From contig CP021423.1 of the NCBI GenBank assembly GCA_002162075.1, positions 1,116,001 to 1,180,000 on the forward strand: DNA of 64,000 bases. Reading direction: 5' to 3'. The notes beneath the pieces were generated by a model. That model was not told the origin of the DNA. It saw nothing but the letters and a program-made list of their open reading frames with translations, and searched no databases. This stretch comes from Armatimonadetes bacterium Uphvl-Ar1. Its GTDB lineage: Bacteria > Armatimonadota > Fimbriimonadia > Fimbriimonadales > Fimbriimonadaceae. Below, in pieces: positions 34,978-43,032 of this stretch. Position 1 is the stretch's first letter, and each line of letters begins with the position of its first letter. Made by a program: the position numbers and the translations under genes.

Positions 34978-35006
34978 ATTAAACTACTTTAGCCTTATAG
35001 ACTCAA
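34978..35006 (-). promoter_or_regulatory. dnaK promoter
   Basis: On the minus strand TTGAGT (35006-35001) and TTTAAT (34983-34978) are separated by 17 bases, a sigma-70-like spacing. The ATG of dnaK is 31 bases downstream. No CIRCE inverted repeat is seen, so HrcA control through CIRCE is not supported. Confidence 0.55.
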
Positions 35007-35069
35007 GTGACGATTACTTTCTCATTGGGGTTGCATATGGGGGGAAATTTGGGACTTCCTGCTCTCTCG

Positions 35070-36347
35070 TTATGCTGCCTTGAAAAAGCCCGATGGAGTG
35101 GTTGGTACAGCTCTCGATGGGAGGACAAAGCGGGTTTGGTCATTTTTCATTCGACACAAGATCAAATCCGCGAGAACATCTCGATAGTCAATCGTTGGCT
35201 TGAGATCAACACCATCACGCCGATTCTCACTTTCAAGACCTGGCCAGTCAGTTTGGATTCCACCGGTGACATTCGGGCCCATGGTGAGCATACAGCCCGC
35301 CGTGCCATGCTCTGTCCCGCGTGATCCATTCTCTTCAACCTGACGACCGAATTCGCTCATGACCACGAGTGTCCACCGGGTGTCTCCTGATGCTTCCATA
35401 TCAGAATAAAATGCCGCCATACACCGAGCAAGTTCATTCATCATGGACTCAAGGATTCCGCCAACACTTCCCTGATTCGCATGGGTATCCCACCCATACC
35501 AATCGTATTGAATAACCTCGACCCCAATATCACCCTTAATCATTCCCGCCGCATATCGCAACGAGTTTCCAAGACTGGACTGTGGATATTGCAGGTGGCC
35601 ACTTGACTGGTAGTCAGTTAAATTAAGCGGGTTGATTACATCAGAAGCTCTTTTGGCATCTCTTACAATCGCGCGCGATTCGTCCTTTACTCGGCTATAC
35701 ATTCGAACAATCGTGTTGGCGATCTCTTCATCATCGCTAAATCCTCCGCTCATTGTGTAAGCGGAGGGATCCGTTACAGAAACTATTTGTTGACCTTTCC
35801 GCATGGAAACGGGAGTGCTTTCGCCAAAGAATAGACCTCTGAAAGGAGGATTAGCTTTGCTGCTAAGAGTACTAGCCAAGTGTCTGGATACCCAACCGCC
35901 AGCTGATTCTGAATCTGCAACCGCTTGAAGAAAATGTTGCTCCTCAAAATGTGATCGGCTAGAATTTTCCCGACCAACTGCGTGAATAACCCCCAGATTT
36001 CCGTCATTAAATGCTTCCATCAATGGAAGAAAGGCTTTTGGAAAACCGAAGTAACCGTTCAGGTCAATGGCACCGTTGCTTCCTTGACCGGGTTTTGGAA
36101 TCGCAATCGTAGGTCTTACTTGGTAGTAAATCGGGTCACCATGCGGACAACAGAATGAGAGTGCGTCGGCACCACCTTGGAGGTGGATTACAATCACAGC
36201 ATCACGAATTGATGTACCTTGGGCAAATGAAATTCTGGGAGCAATGAGGGGAATGGCGACGGATGAAGCAAGGAGTGCACCTTGACCTAGTAGCTTTCTT
36301 CGGGAAAGTTGTTGGTACTCATTACATGAATTTTCTGTCATTGTCAT
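35070..36347 (-). CDS. DUF1501 protein, Tat-exported
   Basis: The protein of 425 residues starts with a twin-arginine signal (LSRRKLLGQGALLASSVAIPL) and contains DUF1501 sulfatase-like blocks (VIVIHLQGGADALS, DWYGWDTHANQG, VVMSEFGRQVEENGSRGTEH). DUF1501 proteins are nearly always paired with DUF1800, as here, and their function is not established. It follows DUF1800 by 10 bases in one operon. Confidence 0.9.
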   Translation of the reverse strand: MTMTENSCNEYQQLSRRKLLGQGALLASSVAIPLIAPRISFAQGTSIRDAVIVIHLQGGADALSFCCPHGDPIYYQVRPTIAIPKPGQGSNGAIDLNGYFGFPKAFLPLMEAFNDGNLGVIHAVGRENSSRSHFEEQHFLQAVADSESAGGWVSRHLASTLSSKANPPFRGLFFGESTPVSMRKGQQIVSVTDPSAYTMSGGFSDDEEIANTIVRMYSRVKDESRAIVRDAKRASDVINPLNLTDYQSSGHLQYPQSSLGNSLRYAAGMIKGDIGVEVIQYDWYGWDTHANQGSVGGILESMMNELARCMAAFYSDMEASGDTRWTLVVMSEFGRQVEENGSRGTEHGTAGCMLTMGPNVTGGIQTDWPGLESENRRDGVDLKPTIDYRDVLADLILCRMKNDQTRFVLPSRAVPTTPSGFFKAA

Positions 36348-36357
36348 CTCACTTGTT

Positions 36358-37944
36358 TCAGAACCATTGATACGACGGCGAGCACAGTGCGATCGAAAGT
36401 GCTTCCATGGGACGGTTTCCTCTCTTTAAATATCGGCGAATGAATATCTGATCCGATACTGGTAATTCTCCCAGGAAAAAGTCGGCATTAATTGAAGCGA
36501 CCTTTTCGGCATCGGATAATGGAGACAGTTTTGCTTGAACAGCACTCGGCGAAAATCCAACCCATCCTCTACACATGCGTGAGATGACAAAGAACCGGTT
36601 GATTGTTCCGCCCGACCAGAAACTGAATCCATGAGCAAATCCGTCCGGCTGAATATGCTTTTCATGGGTGTGTTTCACCACCTTGAGGTATCCGTTGACG
36701 TGTTCAAAATTTAAGGCATTGGCTCCAAATTGACGGAATACTCCTGCAACGAGGTGATACGGACGCTTGTAGATTGGATTGCTTTTCATGATTTCCGTCT
36801 CATCCAGAATCTCCCTGAGAATTGCTTTAATGTCTCCGTCGCTCCCCCATACTTGAGCCACTCGGGAAATCAAACTTGAACTTGCACGACGACCCAAAAA
36901 CCATTCGGACAGCTTATGTGTGACATGAATGATCGTACTCGGATGATTTGCTAGGAAGTTCAAAACCTCTTCCCCTTGACTTTGACCAGTCTGGTTAAAA
37001 GTTCTCCCCATAACAGTCCTACTACCTGGGCTTTTCAAATTCGGATCGAACCGAAACTTCTGATAGTCAGGGCTTCCTGGTTCTTCTTCAGTAACTCCCC
37101 AACCTGTCAAAATTTCGGCCAACTCGTAGATATCTGCTTCTGCATACCCTCCTTCAACTCCAACGGTGTGTAATTCAAGGAGTTCTCTAGCATAGTTGAT
37201 ATTGGTTTGGCCCATTCGAGACGACGCGTTGTCAAGATAAACCATCATGGCTCCGTGCTCTGCAACAGCAAAAAGCAATGATTTGAATGTGCTCATAGAA
37301 TTTGGCCAAATACTCGTGCGGGCAAAATCCGCCCAAGCTGCTGAAGTAACTGAACCCCCTGCCCAGACATAAAAGTGATCCATCCAAAATTCGGTCATAC
37401 GTTGGTAGAGGACTCGCTTGGAAAGACCTGCGCGGAAGATCATTGCCGCCTGCGCTTGTGTAAATGGATGCCAGGGAACGCCAGCGAATTGATTGAGTTG
37501 CTCAACAGTTAAAGAAAGGAGCGGATATTGGGATTGAATCATTGCTTCACAGGCAGAGTCATCAATTTGCTCGTAGTTGATTTGCTTATCAAGATAACTT
37601 GCATATCCAAGGGCATTTATTTCAGCAACATCGGCAGCGGTTGGACCATAAGATATTTTCCTAAGTAGCTTCTTCTTTGAATCAGCCCAGCTGCGACCAA
37701 AAGTTGACCCACCAGTTGCACCGCCCGAACCACCTGACTCGATAGCATTGAATCCGCCATTCCCAGGAGGCCGATTTCCAAATCGTCCCGGGGCCATCCG
37801 ATTCTGCGCGCTGGCCAATTCGGCAGCTGCACCAAGGGCCATGGTCAATCCACCCGCCAGCAATCCTCTGCGCGAGGTCGCGGTTTGGGTCATTGCTTCC
37901 AGAATCTCGTCGGGTCGTTTTTCGTCATTCAGCCGGGTCAACAT
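36358..37944 (-). CDS. DUF1800 protein, Tat-exported
   Basis: A twin-arginine signal (TSRRGLLAGGLTMALGAAAE) precedes a Gly-rich linker and a 450-residue DUF1800 domain with helical blocks (RMTEFWMDHFYVW, INYARELLELHTVGVEGGYAEADI, VMGRTFNQTGQSQGEEVL). Length is 528. It is the first gene of the DUF1800-DUF1501 pair common in Planctomycetes, Armatimonadota and others. The role is unknown; export and co-occurrence are the only clues. Confidence 0.9.
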   Translation of the reverse strand: MLTRLNDEKRPDEILEAMTQTATSRRGLLAGGLTMALGAAAELASAQNRMAPGRFGNRPPGNGGFNAIESGGSGGATGGSTFGRSWADSKKKLLRKISYGPTAADVAEINALGYASYLDKQINYEQIDDSACEAMIQSQYPLLSLTVEQLNQFAGVPWHPFTQAQAAMIFRAGLSKRVLYQRMTEFWMDHFYVWAGGSVTSAAWADFARTSIWPNSMSTFKSLLFAVAEHGAMMVYLDNASSRMGQTNINYARELLELHTVGVEGGYAEADIYELAEILTGWGVTEEEPGSPDYQKFRFDPNLKSPGSRTVMGRTFNQTGQSQGEEVLNFLANHPSTIIHVTHKLSEWFLGRRASSSLISRVAQVWGSDGDIKAILREILDETEIMKSNPIYKRPYHLVAGVFRQFGANALNFEHVNGYLKVVKHTHEKHIQPDGFAHGFSFWSGGTINRFFVISRMCRGWVGFSPSAVQAKLSPLSDAEKVASINADFFLGELPVSDQIFIRRYLKRGNRPMEALSIALCSPSYQWF

Positions 37945-38097
37945 AGCAATCTCTCATTCAACTGAGCAATTCAAAGTCGCTCCAAAGAGGATTTCCACCT
38001 CCCGTAATCCTCCTGACCAGTTGAGATACGGGGACGATCAAAAACCCGTAATTCTGAGAGACTAGGCAAAATACGGTCAATTGAGTAGCCTCTCGCT

Positions 38098-38940
38098 ATG
38101 ATCCGAATTGGCATCGTCTCCTGCCTTGAGCTCCCAGAACCTGATGTTGATGCTCAAATCACCCTCGACGCCTTCCATTCCGCCGGGCTTCAAGCCGACG
38201 CTCCCGGTTGGGATGATCCATCTGTGAATTGGGCCGATTTCGATCTGCTCCTTCCCCGTGCAACTTGGAACTATCCTGAAAAGCCCCAAGAATTCAAAGC
38301 CTGGATCGACTTTGCCGCCTCGCAAACGACTCTGCTCAATCCGTCAGAAATCCTCCTCGAAAATGTCGACAAATCCTATCTTTTCAATTTAGAGAAAATG
38401 GGCATTCCGATTGTCCCAACTCAGGTGTTTCAGCCGGATCTATTTTCAAACTACTTCACAAATTGGAATGTAGATCGAATCGTCATCAAGCCATCAATCG
38501 GAGCTGGAAGCTACTTGACTCACTACTTTTCACCATCGGAATTCAATGGAGCCGTCTCCCTCGCACAAGAAATCACTGAAGCTGGGTCAAATCCCCTGGT
38601 TCAACCATTTATGACTGCGGTCAGTAACGGCGGTGAGCGGTCACTGATTTGGATTGATGGGCAATTCACACACCGGATCATCAAGCAGCCAAGGTTTGAT
38701 GGTCAAAACGAATCCGTGAGCGCGGCATCCGCCCCTGAATTCGACGAAATTGAACTCGCTGAAAAAATCCTGGCTCCGATTGAATCACAACTTCTTTATG
38801 CCCGAGTTGACTTGATTCGGCAAGATAACCAACTATTCCTCAACGAACTCGAATTGATCGAACCGAGCCTGTTCTTTCAGCAGAATCCGTCTGCCCTCGA
38901 TAATCTTGTTGCAGGTGTCAAAAAACGGATCAGCCTTTGA
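38098..38940 (+). CDS. ATP-grasp domain protein
   Basis: The 280-residue protein has the three-domain ATP-grasp layout of RimK/glutathione synthetase-like ligases: an N-terminal alpha-beta domain (MIRIGIVSCLELPEPDVDAQ), NKSY-like DKSYLFNLEKMGIP, the phosphate loop region VIKPSIGAGSY and the metal site FLNELELIEPSLFF. The substrate pair it joins is unknown. It converges on the methyltransferase gene and overlaps it by 11 bases. Confidence 0.85.
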   Translation: MIRIGIVSCLELPEPDVDAQITLDAFHSAGLQADAPGWDDPSVNWADFDLLLPRATWNYPEKPQEFKAWIDFAASQTTLLNPSEILLENVDKSYLFNLEKMGIPIVPTQVFQPDLFSNYFTNWNVDRIVIKPSIGAGSYLTHYFSPSEFNGAVSLAQEITEAGSNPLVQPFMTAVSNGGERSLIWIDGQFTHRIIKQPRFDGQNESVSAASAPEFDEIELAEKILAPIESQLLYARVDLIRQDNQLFLNELELIEPSLFFQQNPSALDNLVAGVKKRISL

Positions 38941-39598
38941 GGGCATATCCTGAAATATGAGGCGACACGACGGGAAATTTGAGCTTAAAGTGATCAAGAG
39001 CAACTTCTGCAAATCCAGCGGTTTCGATGGTCTCCCACGATTTCCTGTCCGGATGACACCCGTCCGCGCAGCAGCACCAGAGCGGCTTGACGACCGATTG
39101 AATCATGCCGGTAAGAGTTCCTGATTCCGCGGCAACATGCTCAACGAAAACGTATCGCCCGCCCGGTTTCAGAACCCGTTCAATTTCCCTCAGGACTTGA
39201 ACCGGGTTCGGAACTGAACAAAGCACGAGTGTTCCAATGACGTAGTCAACCGAATTGTCCGGAAGCGGCATTTCTTGCGCGCTCCCTTGCACAAGCTCAT
39301 GTCTAATTCCGTATCGACCAGCCTCCTTCGCCAGATACGGGAACATGTACTGGTTATATTCCAGCCCAATCCAATCAACCTGTGGATTCAGATACTTGAA
39401 ATTGACGCCAGTTCCAGGGCCGATCTCTAAAATTCGACCTTCTAGACCGCCAAACAACTGCAATTTTCGATCCGCAATCCGAGGTTCATAAACCTTCATC
39501 ACCTGGTTGATTCCCCATGCGAACCACCGGCGCCGAAGACCCCAAAACTCGGATTGCGTCATCTCTGTTAACAGACTACGCGATTTAATGTTAGGCAA
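38930..39598 (-). CDS. Class I SAM-dependent methyltransferase
   Basis: Motif I is RILEIGPGTGVNFKYL, followed by the acidic residue in GLEYNQYMFPY, motif IV DNSVDYVIGTLVLCSV and LKPGGRYVFVEH. The C-terminal WCCCADGCHPDRKSWETIE has a Cys cluster and resembles the METTL7/small-molecule thiol or lipid methyltransferase group, though the substrate is not known. It is last in a five-gene minus-strand cluster, 9 bases after the TGA-containing gene. Confidence 0.87.
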   Translation of the reverse strand: MPNIKSRSLLTEMTQSEFWGLRRRWFAWGINQVMKVYEPRIADRKLQLFGGLEGRILEIGPGTGVNFKYLNPQVDWIGLEYNQYMFPYLAKEAGRYGIRHELVQGSAQEMPLPDNSVDYVIGTLVLCSVPNPVQVLREIERVLKPGGRYVFVEHVAAESGTLTGMIQSVVKPLWCCCADGCHPDRKSWETIETAGFAEVALDHFKLKFPVVSPHISGYALKG

Positions 39599-39607
39599 TA
39601 GGCCGGA

Positions 39608-40798
39608 TTAGGGCCATGAGTCTCGCTTGCTCGTGAGTGGGTTCAAGTATTCCGTCCAAAAATAACTCTGTTGCGGCGGAACTGACAGGGCGATTTCATC
39701 ATCAACCGTTTGAAAGGCCATTTTGATTGGATATTTGCCTTCCGGCGCACCGTTGGTATTCGCATGATCACCCCATGCATAACCTTGGGCATAAGCAATA
39801 AACGAAACTCCCGGACGCGACATCAACTCGCCTTTTGAATTCAAGGAAATCGTTCCTTCGATCATCCCGGCAATTCCTTTCTCCGTTCCATCACGACCTT
39901 CCAAATTCGTCATTCTAAACAAACCATGGAACTGGTATTCATCCTTGGATACTCGTGTGACCTGAATGTCTAAGGTGCGAATATTGTCAAATCGCCACCG
40001 ATTGGGTTCCCCTCGCACATTATCAACCAAGTGGAAACGGGCTAGTCTCCGAGCCAGCTTGGCTGGCAATGGGAAGGTCGTCAGTGGGTTCGATTGAATC
40101 GCCTGAATGTCTTCAGGGAAAATCCAAAAATGATCTCGGCCAATACTTCGGTTCTTCTCCGGTGCGTCTTCTGGTAATGGCAAAATCCTCGAGATCGAAC
40201 GCACTACTGTTGTGCCTGCTGGTCGCTCTCGACTCCATGACCTGGGTGAGGTCAGGGGTTCATGCTTTGCCTCGGGCGGACTATTCTTAAACGCTTCAAG
40301 TCCTTCATCAAGTAGCTTCATAAACTCGTCACGTTGGCGACCGTGCATGCTGAATTTGTATGCCTGCCCATCTGCTCCAACAACGTAAAACCCTTGACCT
40401 GTGACCCCTTTCGTCACTCCGGGATGGACTTTTTCTGCTGTGCTCAGGAACCAACTCCTTTCGGGCGACTCCCACTTACTCACTTGGAGTTCATTGGTGT
40501 TCCCCGCGAACGGGATGAATTCTGATTTGAGACGCTGAATAACGTCGGGGCGAGTGAACAAGTCACGCTTGTCCGCTTGACCATTGTTTCACGTACAGCC
40601 TGTCGGGTGACCGTTCATCATCCACATGAAAATTGGCTTGTTCTGGCGATAGGCTTCCCGCCGCGCTTCAAAAAGATCAAGATGCCACCCAACTTCCATC
40701 CACTTTTCTTCTTCGGGCAGGGGCCACAGGGCACTCACTTGCTCCGATAGAGTCAACGGGCTTCCCAGAGTCGCAAAAAGGGCCAACATTGGCAACAT
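39608..40798 (-). CDS. Exported thioredoxin-like protein with in-frame TGA (candidate selenoprotein)
   Basis: Reading from ATG 40798, the frame has a signal peptide (MLPMLALFATLGSPL), a thioredoxin-fold-like start (FEARREAYRQNKPIFMWMMN), then GHPTGCT, a TGA at 40591-40589, and NNGQADKRDLFTRPDVIQRL in the same frame to residue 396. The TGA is codon 70, two after Cys68, giving a Cys-Thr-Sec redox motif. Both sides form one protein and neither is complete alone. Alternatives are a Cys (TGC/TGT) to TGA mutation or a base error; an indel is excluded because the frame is unchanged. The C-terminal 300 residues are unrecognised. No Sec synthesis genes are in this window. Confidence 0.72.
40557..40591 (-). 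promoter_or_regulatory. Candidate bacterial SECIS element
   Basis: The 32 bases directly after the TGA (40588 down to 40557) fold into one hairpin: AACAA pairs with TTGTT, a 2-base bulge (TG) follows, GTCA pairs with TGAC, then an A-G mismatch and GC/GC close a six-base apical loop GGACAA. A G at the start of the apical loop about 15-16 bases from the UGA is the main feature of bacterial SECIS elements. Confidence 0.6.
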
Positions 40799-40811
40799 CC
40801 AGATAGTCTAT

Positions 40812-41633
40812 TCAAATCACATCTAAAATTGTGCGAACTCCACGACAGGATCGAATAATTTCATCCATATCTGACCGCCACTCAAAGTTCTCGCCGAATC
40901 CACCATATTCAATCGCTACAATTTCTGGCCTCGCCGCATGTCCATGCCTGATTGCTGCCGCAACAAACGCTGTGCATTCCCAATCATCGTCGGTCATGGG
41001 CAATGAATCATAAAGTAATTCACCACCTGGCTTCAATCCGACTCCTGTGATGTGCCATTCGCGGAGAGCATGGAGCGGGAACCGCATCAGCTCTTCCCGA
41101 AAATCAAGTACATTTTCAATGCAAGTAATCTTCAAATGAGCCGAGTCGAGCAACAGTCCACAGCCAGTTTCGGAAACAACCTGGCAAAAGAACTCACCAA
41201 GCGTACTGACTCTTTCAGTTTCACATGCATCTGCCCGGGCAACCGAATTCTCGATGATCACTTTTTCAATACCGAATCTATCCGCTAACTCCAAAATTGC
41301 CTTTCGGCAACAGTCTATGTATTGATCAACCGAACAATTATTGCCAAACCACTCTTCCCGAAAAACAATGTGCAGATTTGCAAACTCGCTCTCGCATTCG
41401 TCGAAAAGTCTCCCGATCCAATCCCACTTTGGCTCCGGGTGGTCGAAATTTATGACACCTGCTGGGCCAACCCCTAGCGGGAAATGGACGTAATAGGGAC
41501 CCGAAACCGCCGTTTCCGCAATCCATTCTTCAGCAAGGCCCGTTTTGAGCAAATCCACCGGGATTCTGCCCTTCTCTCTAGCTAAGATCGCTTGAGGACT
41601 GGCATTGATAGCTAGTTTCAACCAATGCTCCAA
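40812..41633 (-). CDS. DUF692/MNIO-like TIM-barrel protein
   Basis: The 273-residue protein has barrel strands with likely metal ligands: YYVHFPLGVG, NLHIVFREEW, VIIENSVARADA, GLLLDSAHLKI, LREWHITGVGL and VAIEYGGFGENF. The order EN, LLLD, eWHI resembles the DUF692 (multinuclear non-heme iron oxidase) family, some of which modify cysteines in RiPP precursors. DUF692 has LLLDvnN where this has LLLDSAH, so a xylose-isomerase-like relative is an alternative. It is between a PLP enzyme and the TGA-containing gene. Confidence 0.6.
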   Translation of the reverse strand: MEHWLKLAINASPQAILAREKGRIPVDLLKTGLAEEWIAETAVSGPYYVHFPLGVGPAGVINFDHPEPKWDWIGRLFDECESEFANLHIVFREEWFGNNCSVDQYIDCCRKAILELADRFGIEKVIIENSVARADACETERVSTLGEFFCQVVSETGCGLLLDSAHLKITCIENVLDFREELMRFPLHALREWHITGVGLKPGGELLYDSLPMTDDDWECTAFVAAAIRHGHAARPEIVAIEYGGFGENFEWRSDMDEIIRSCRGVRTILDVI

Positions 41634-42574
41634 AATTCAGCAAGTCGAGCAAGATCAACATTGCCACCTGTAACGACAATCCCCACGCGCTTGCCCCGAA
41701 TATCTCGAGTCCCTCCCAGAATTGGCGCAAAACTCAAACATCCAGTTGGCTCCACAATCATCTTGAGCGTTTCTGCGTATCGCTTAGTTCCCATAATCAA
41801 CCAGTCGTCTGGGACGGAAAGCATCTCGTTAACAATTTCTTGGATGATGCTGAATGTCAACTCACTCGCGCTTGGAGTCCGAGCCCCGTCGGCAATCGTG
41901 ACCGGATCTTTGACACTCTCCAGAACTCCCGACCGGAATGAGCGGCAAATATCGTCGCCCGCATCTGGTTCAACCCCAATCACCGCGCAATGCGGAGATA
42001 ATGCCCGTGCAGAAATCGAAGAACCACTGAGCAAACCTCCACCGCCCGCACAAACAAAAAGCTCATCCAACTCGCCCACTTCTTCGATTAGCTCCTTGAC
42101 TGCAGTTCCTTGCCCCGCAACGATCCACGGATGATCATATGGTGGAATAACGGTCAAACCTCGCTCCTCCGCCAACTTCGCCCCGAGGGATTCGCGGGTT
42201 GTCTCGTCTCGGTCGTAGAGGATAACTTCCCCACCGTATCCCTTTGTCGCAGCGATCTTGAGGGCTGGCGCGTCATCCGGCATAACGACCGTAACTGCAA
42301 CTCCATGGACTTCGCCGGCGCGGGCGAGGGCTTGCGCATGATTCCCAGAAGAAAAAGTCAAGACACCCCGCTCGCGTTCACTGGTTGTGAGTTGCAAAAT
42401 GGCGTTAGTGGCACCACGATACTTAAATGACCCCGTGACCTGAAAATTCTCACACTTAAAGAACAGTTCGGCTCCAAACTCTTCGTTCCAGCGGCGCGAA
42501 GTCCGAACGGGAGTCCGATGTACGAACGACGATATCCGATCGTGGGCGGCTTCGATGTCAGAAAAGTTGACCAT
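41618..42574 (-). CDS. PLP-dependent threonine dehydratase / serine racemase-like enzyme
   Basis: Fold type II PLP enzyme of 318 residues. The Schiff-base lysine lies in GSFKYRGA, the phosphate-binding loop is CAGGGGLLSG and SSGNHAQALA binds the substrate carboxylate. No C-terminal ACT domain, so it resembles catabolic threonine dehydratase or serine racemase and not biosynthetic IlvA. I chose ATG 42574 (MVNFSDIEAAHDRI); an ATG at 42607 adds 11 residues. It overlaps the DUF692-like gene by 16 bases. Confidence 0.88.
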   Translation of the reverse strand: MVNFSDIEAAHDRISSFVHRTPVRTSRRWNEEFGAELFFKCENFQVTGSFKYRGATNAILQLTTSERERGVLTFSSGNHAQALARAGEVHGVAVTVVMPDDAPALKIAATKGYGGEVILYDRDETTRESLGAKLAEERGLTVIPPYDHPWIVAGQGTAVKELIEEVGELDELFVCAGGGGLLSGSSISARALSPHCAVIGVEPDAGDDICRSFRSGVLESVKDPVTIADGARTPSASELTFSIIQEIVNEMLSVPDDWLIMGTKRYAETLKMIVEPTGCLSFAPILGGTRDIRGKRVGIVVTGGNVDLARLAEFWSIG

Positions 42575-42628
42575 CGGAAACGATGCTACCCACGTCGGAT
42601 ACCGCATTTCAGGCGGTTTAACCCGCCC

Positions 42629-42955
42629 CTACATTCCAGATGCTTTTTCTGCCACCTTAGCCGGATCGTTCTCGCCCATTTTCAAGCAAGAATCGCAGCA
42701 CATGAAGTACCGAGTACCCTCGTGGTCAACGTAGCCCACGGCTTCACTTTCATCCTTCATTTCAGCCCCCATCAGTGGGCAAACCAACTTTCCATCCTTG
42801 TTCTTGAACGCAACCGGTTCTGAGGTTGATCCCTCTGCCTCAACTTTAGCCGCCGAGATTGCCTCACCCGTTGGAGCAACCGCTTCTGGTTCAGCAGTAC
42901 ACCCAACTAATACGAACACGGCAATCAAGCCCAACAGCAAACTTTTCAGTTTCAT
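42629..42955 (-). CDS. YHS-domain lipoprotein
   Basis: A 108-residue lipoprotein with signal (MKLKSLLLGLIAVFVLVGC) and Ala/Glu linker, then a YHS-like metal-binding domain: CPLMGAEM, YVDHEGTRYFMCCDSCLKM and NDPAKV. YHS domains bind heavy metals or copper. It heads a run of five same-strand genes, with about 54 bases before the PLP enzyme. ATG 42955 is used; the ORF also has a GTG two codons upstream. CATAAG lies 7 bases before the ATG. Confidence 0.82.
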   Translation of the reverse strand: MKLKSLLLGLIAVFVLVGCTAEPEAVAPTGEAISAAKVEAEGSTSEPVAFKNKDGKLVCPLMGAEMKDESEAVGYVDHEGTRYFMCCDSCLKMGENDPAKVAEKASGM

Positions 42956-43032
42956 AGTCACCCTTATGTTTCAAATCGCCAAATAGTTCCCTGCGCCTGC
43001 GCGAACATGCGGTGTAGACTCAAGCCATCAAA

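Noticed and set aside
34948-35069. CIRCE element upstream of dnaK
   Set aside because: No TTAGCACTC-N9-GAGTGCTAA-like inverted repeat is found; only a sigma-70-like promoter is visible.
40589-40591. The TGA in the thioredoxin-like gene as the boundary between two separate genes
   Set aside because: The upstream part would be a 69-residue fragment cut at the redox motif, and the downstream part would lack a signal peptide, ribosome binding site and the first half of its thioredoxin fold.
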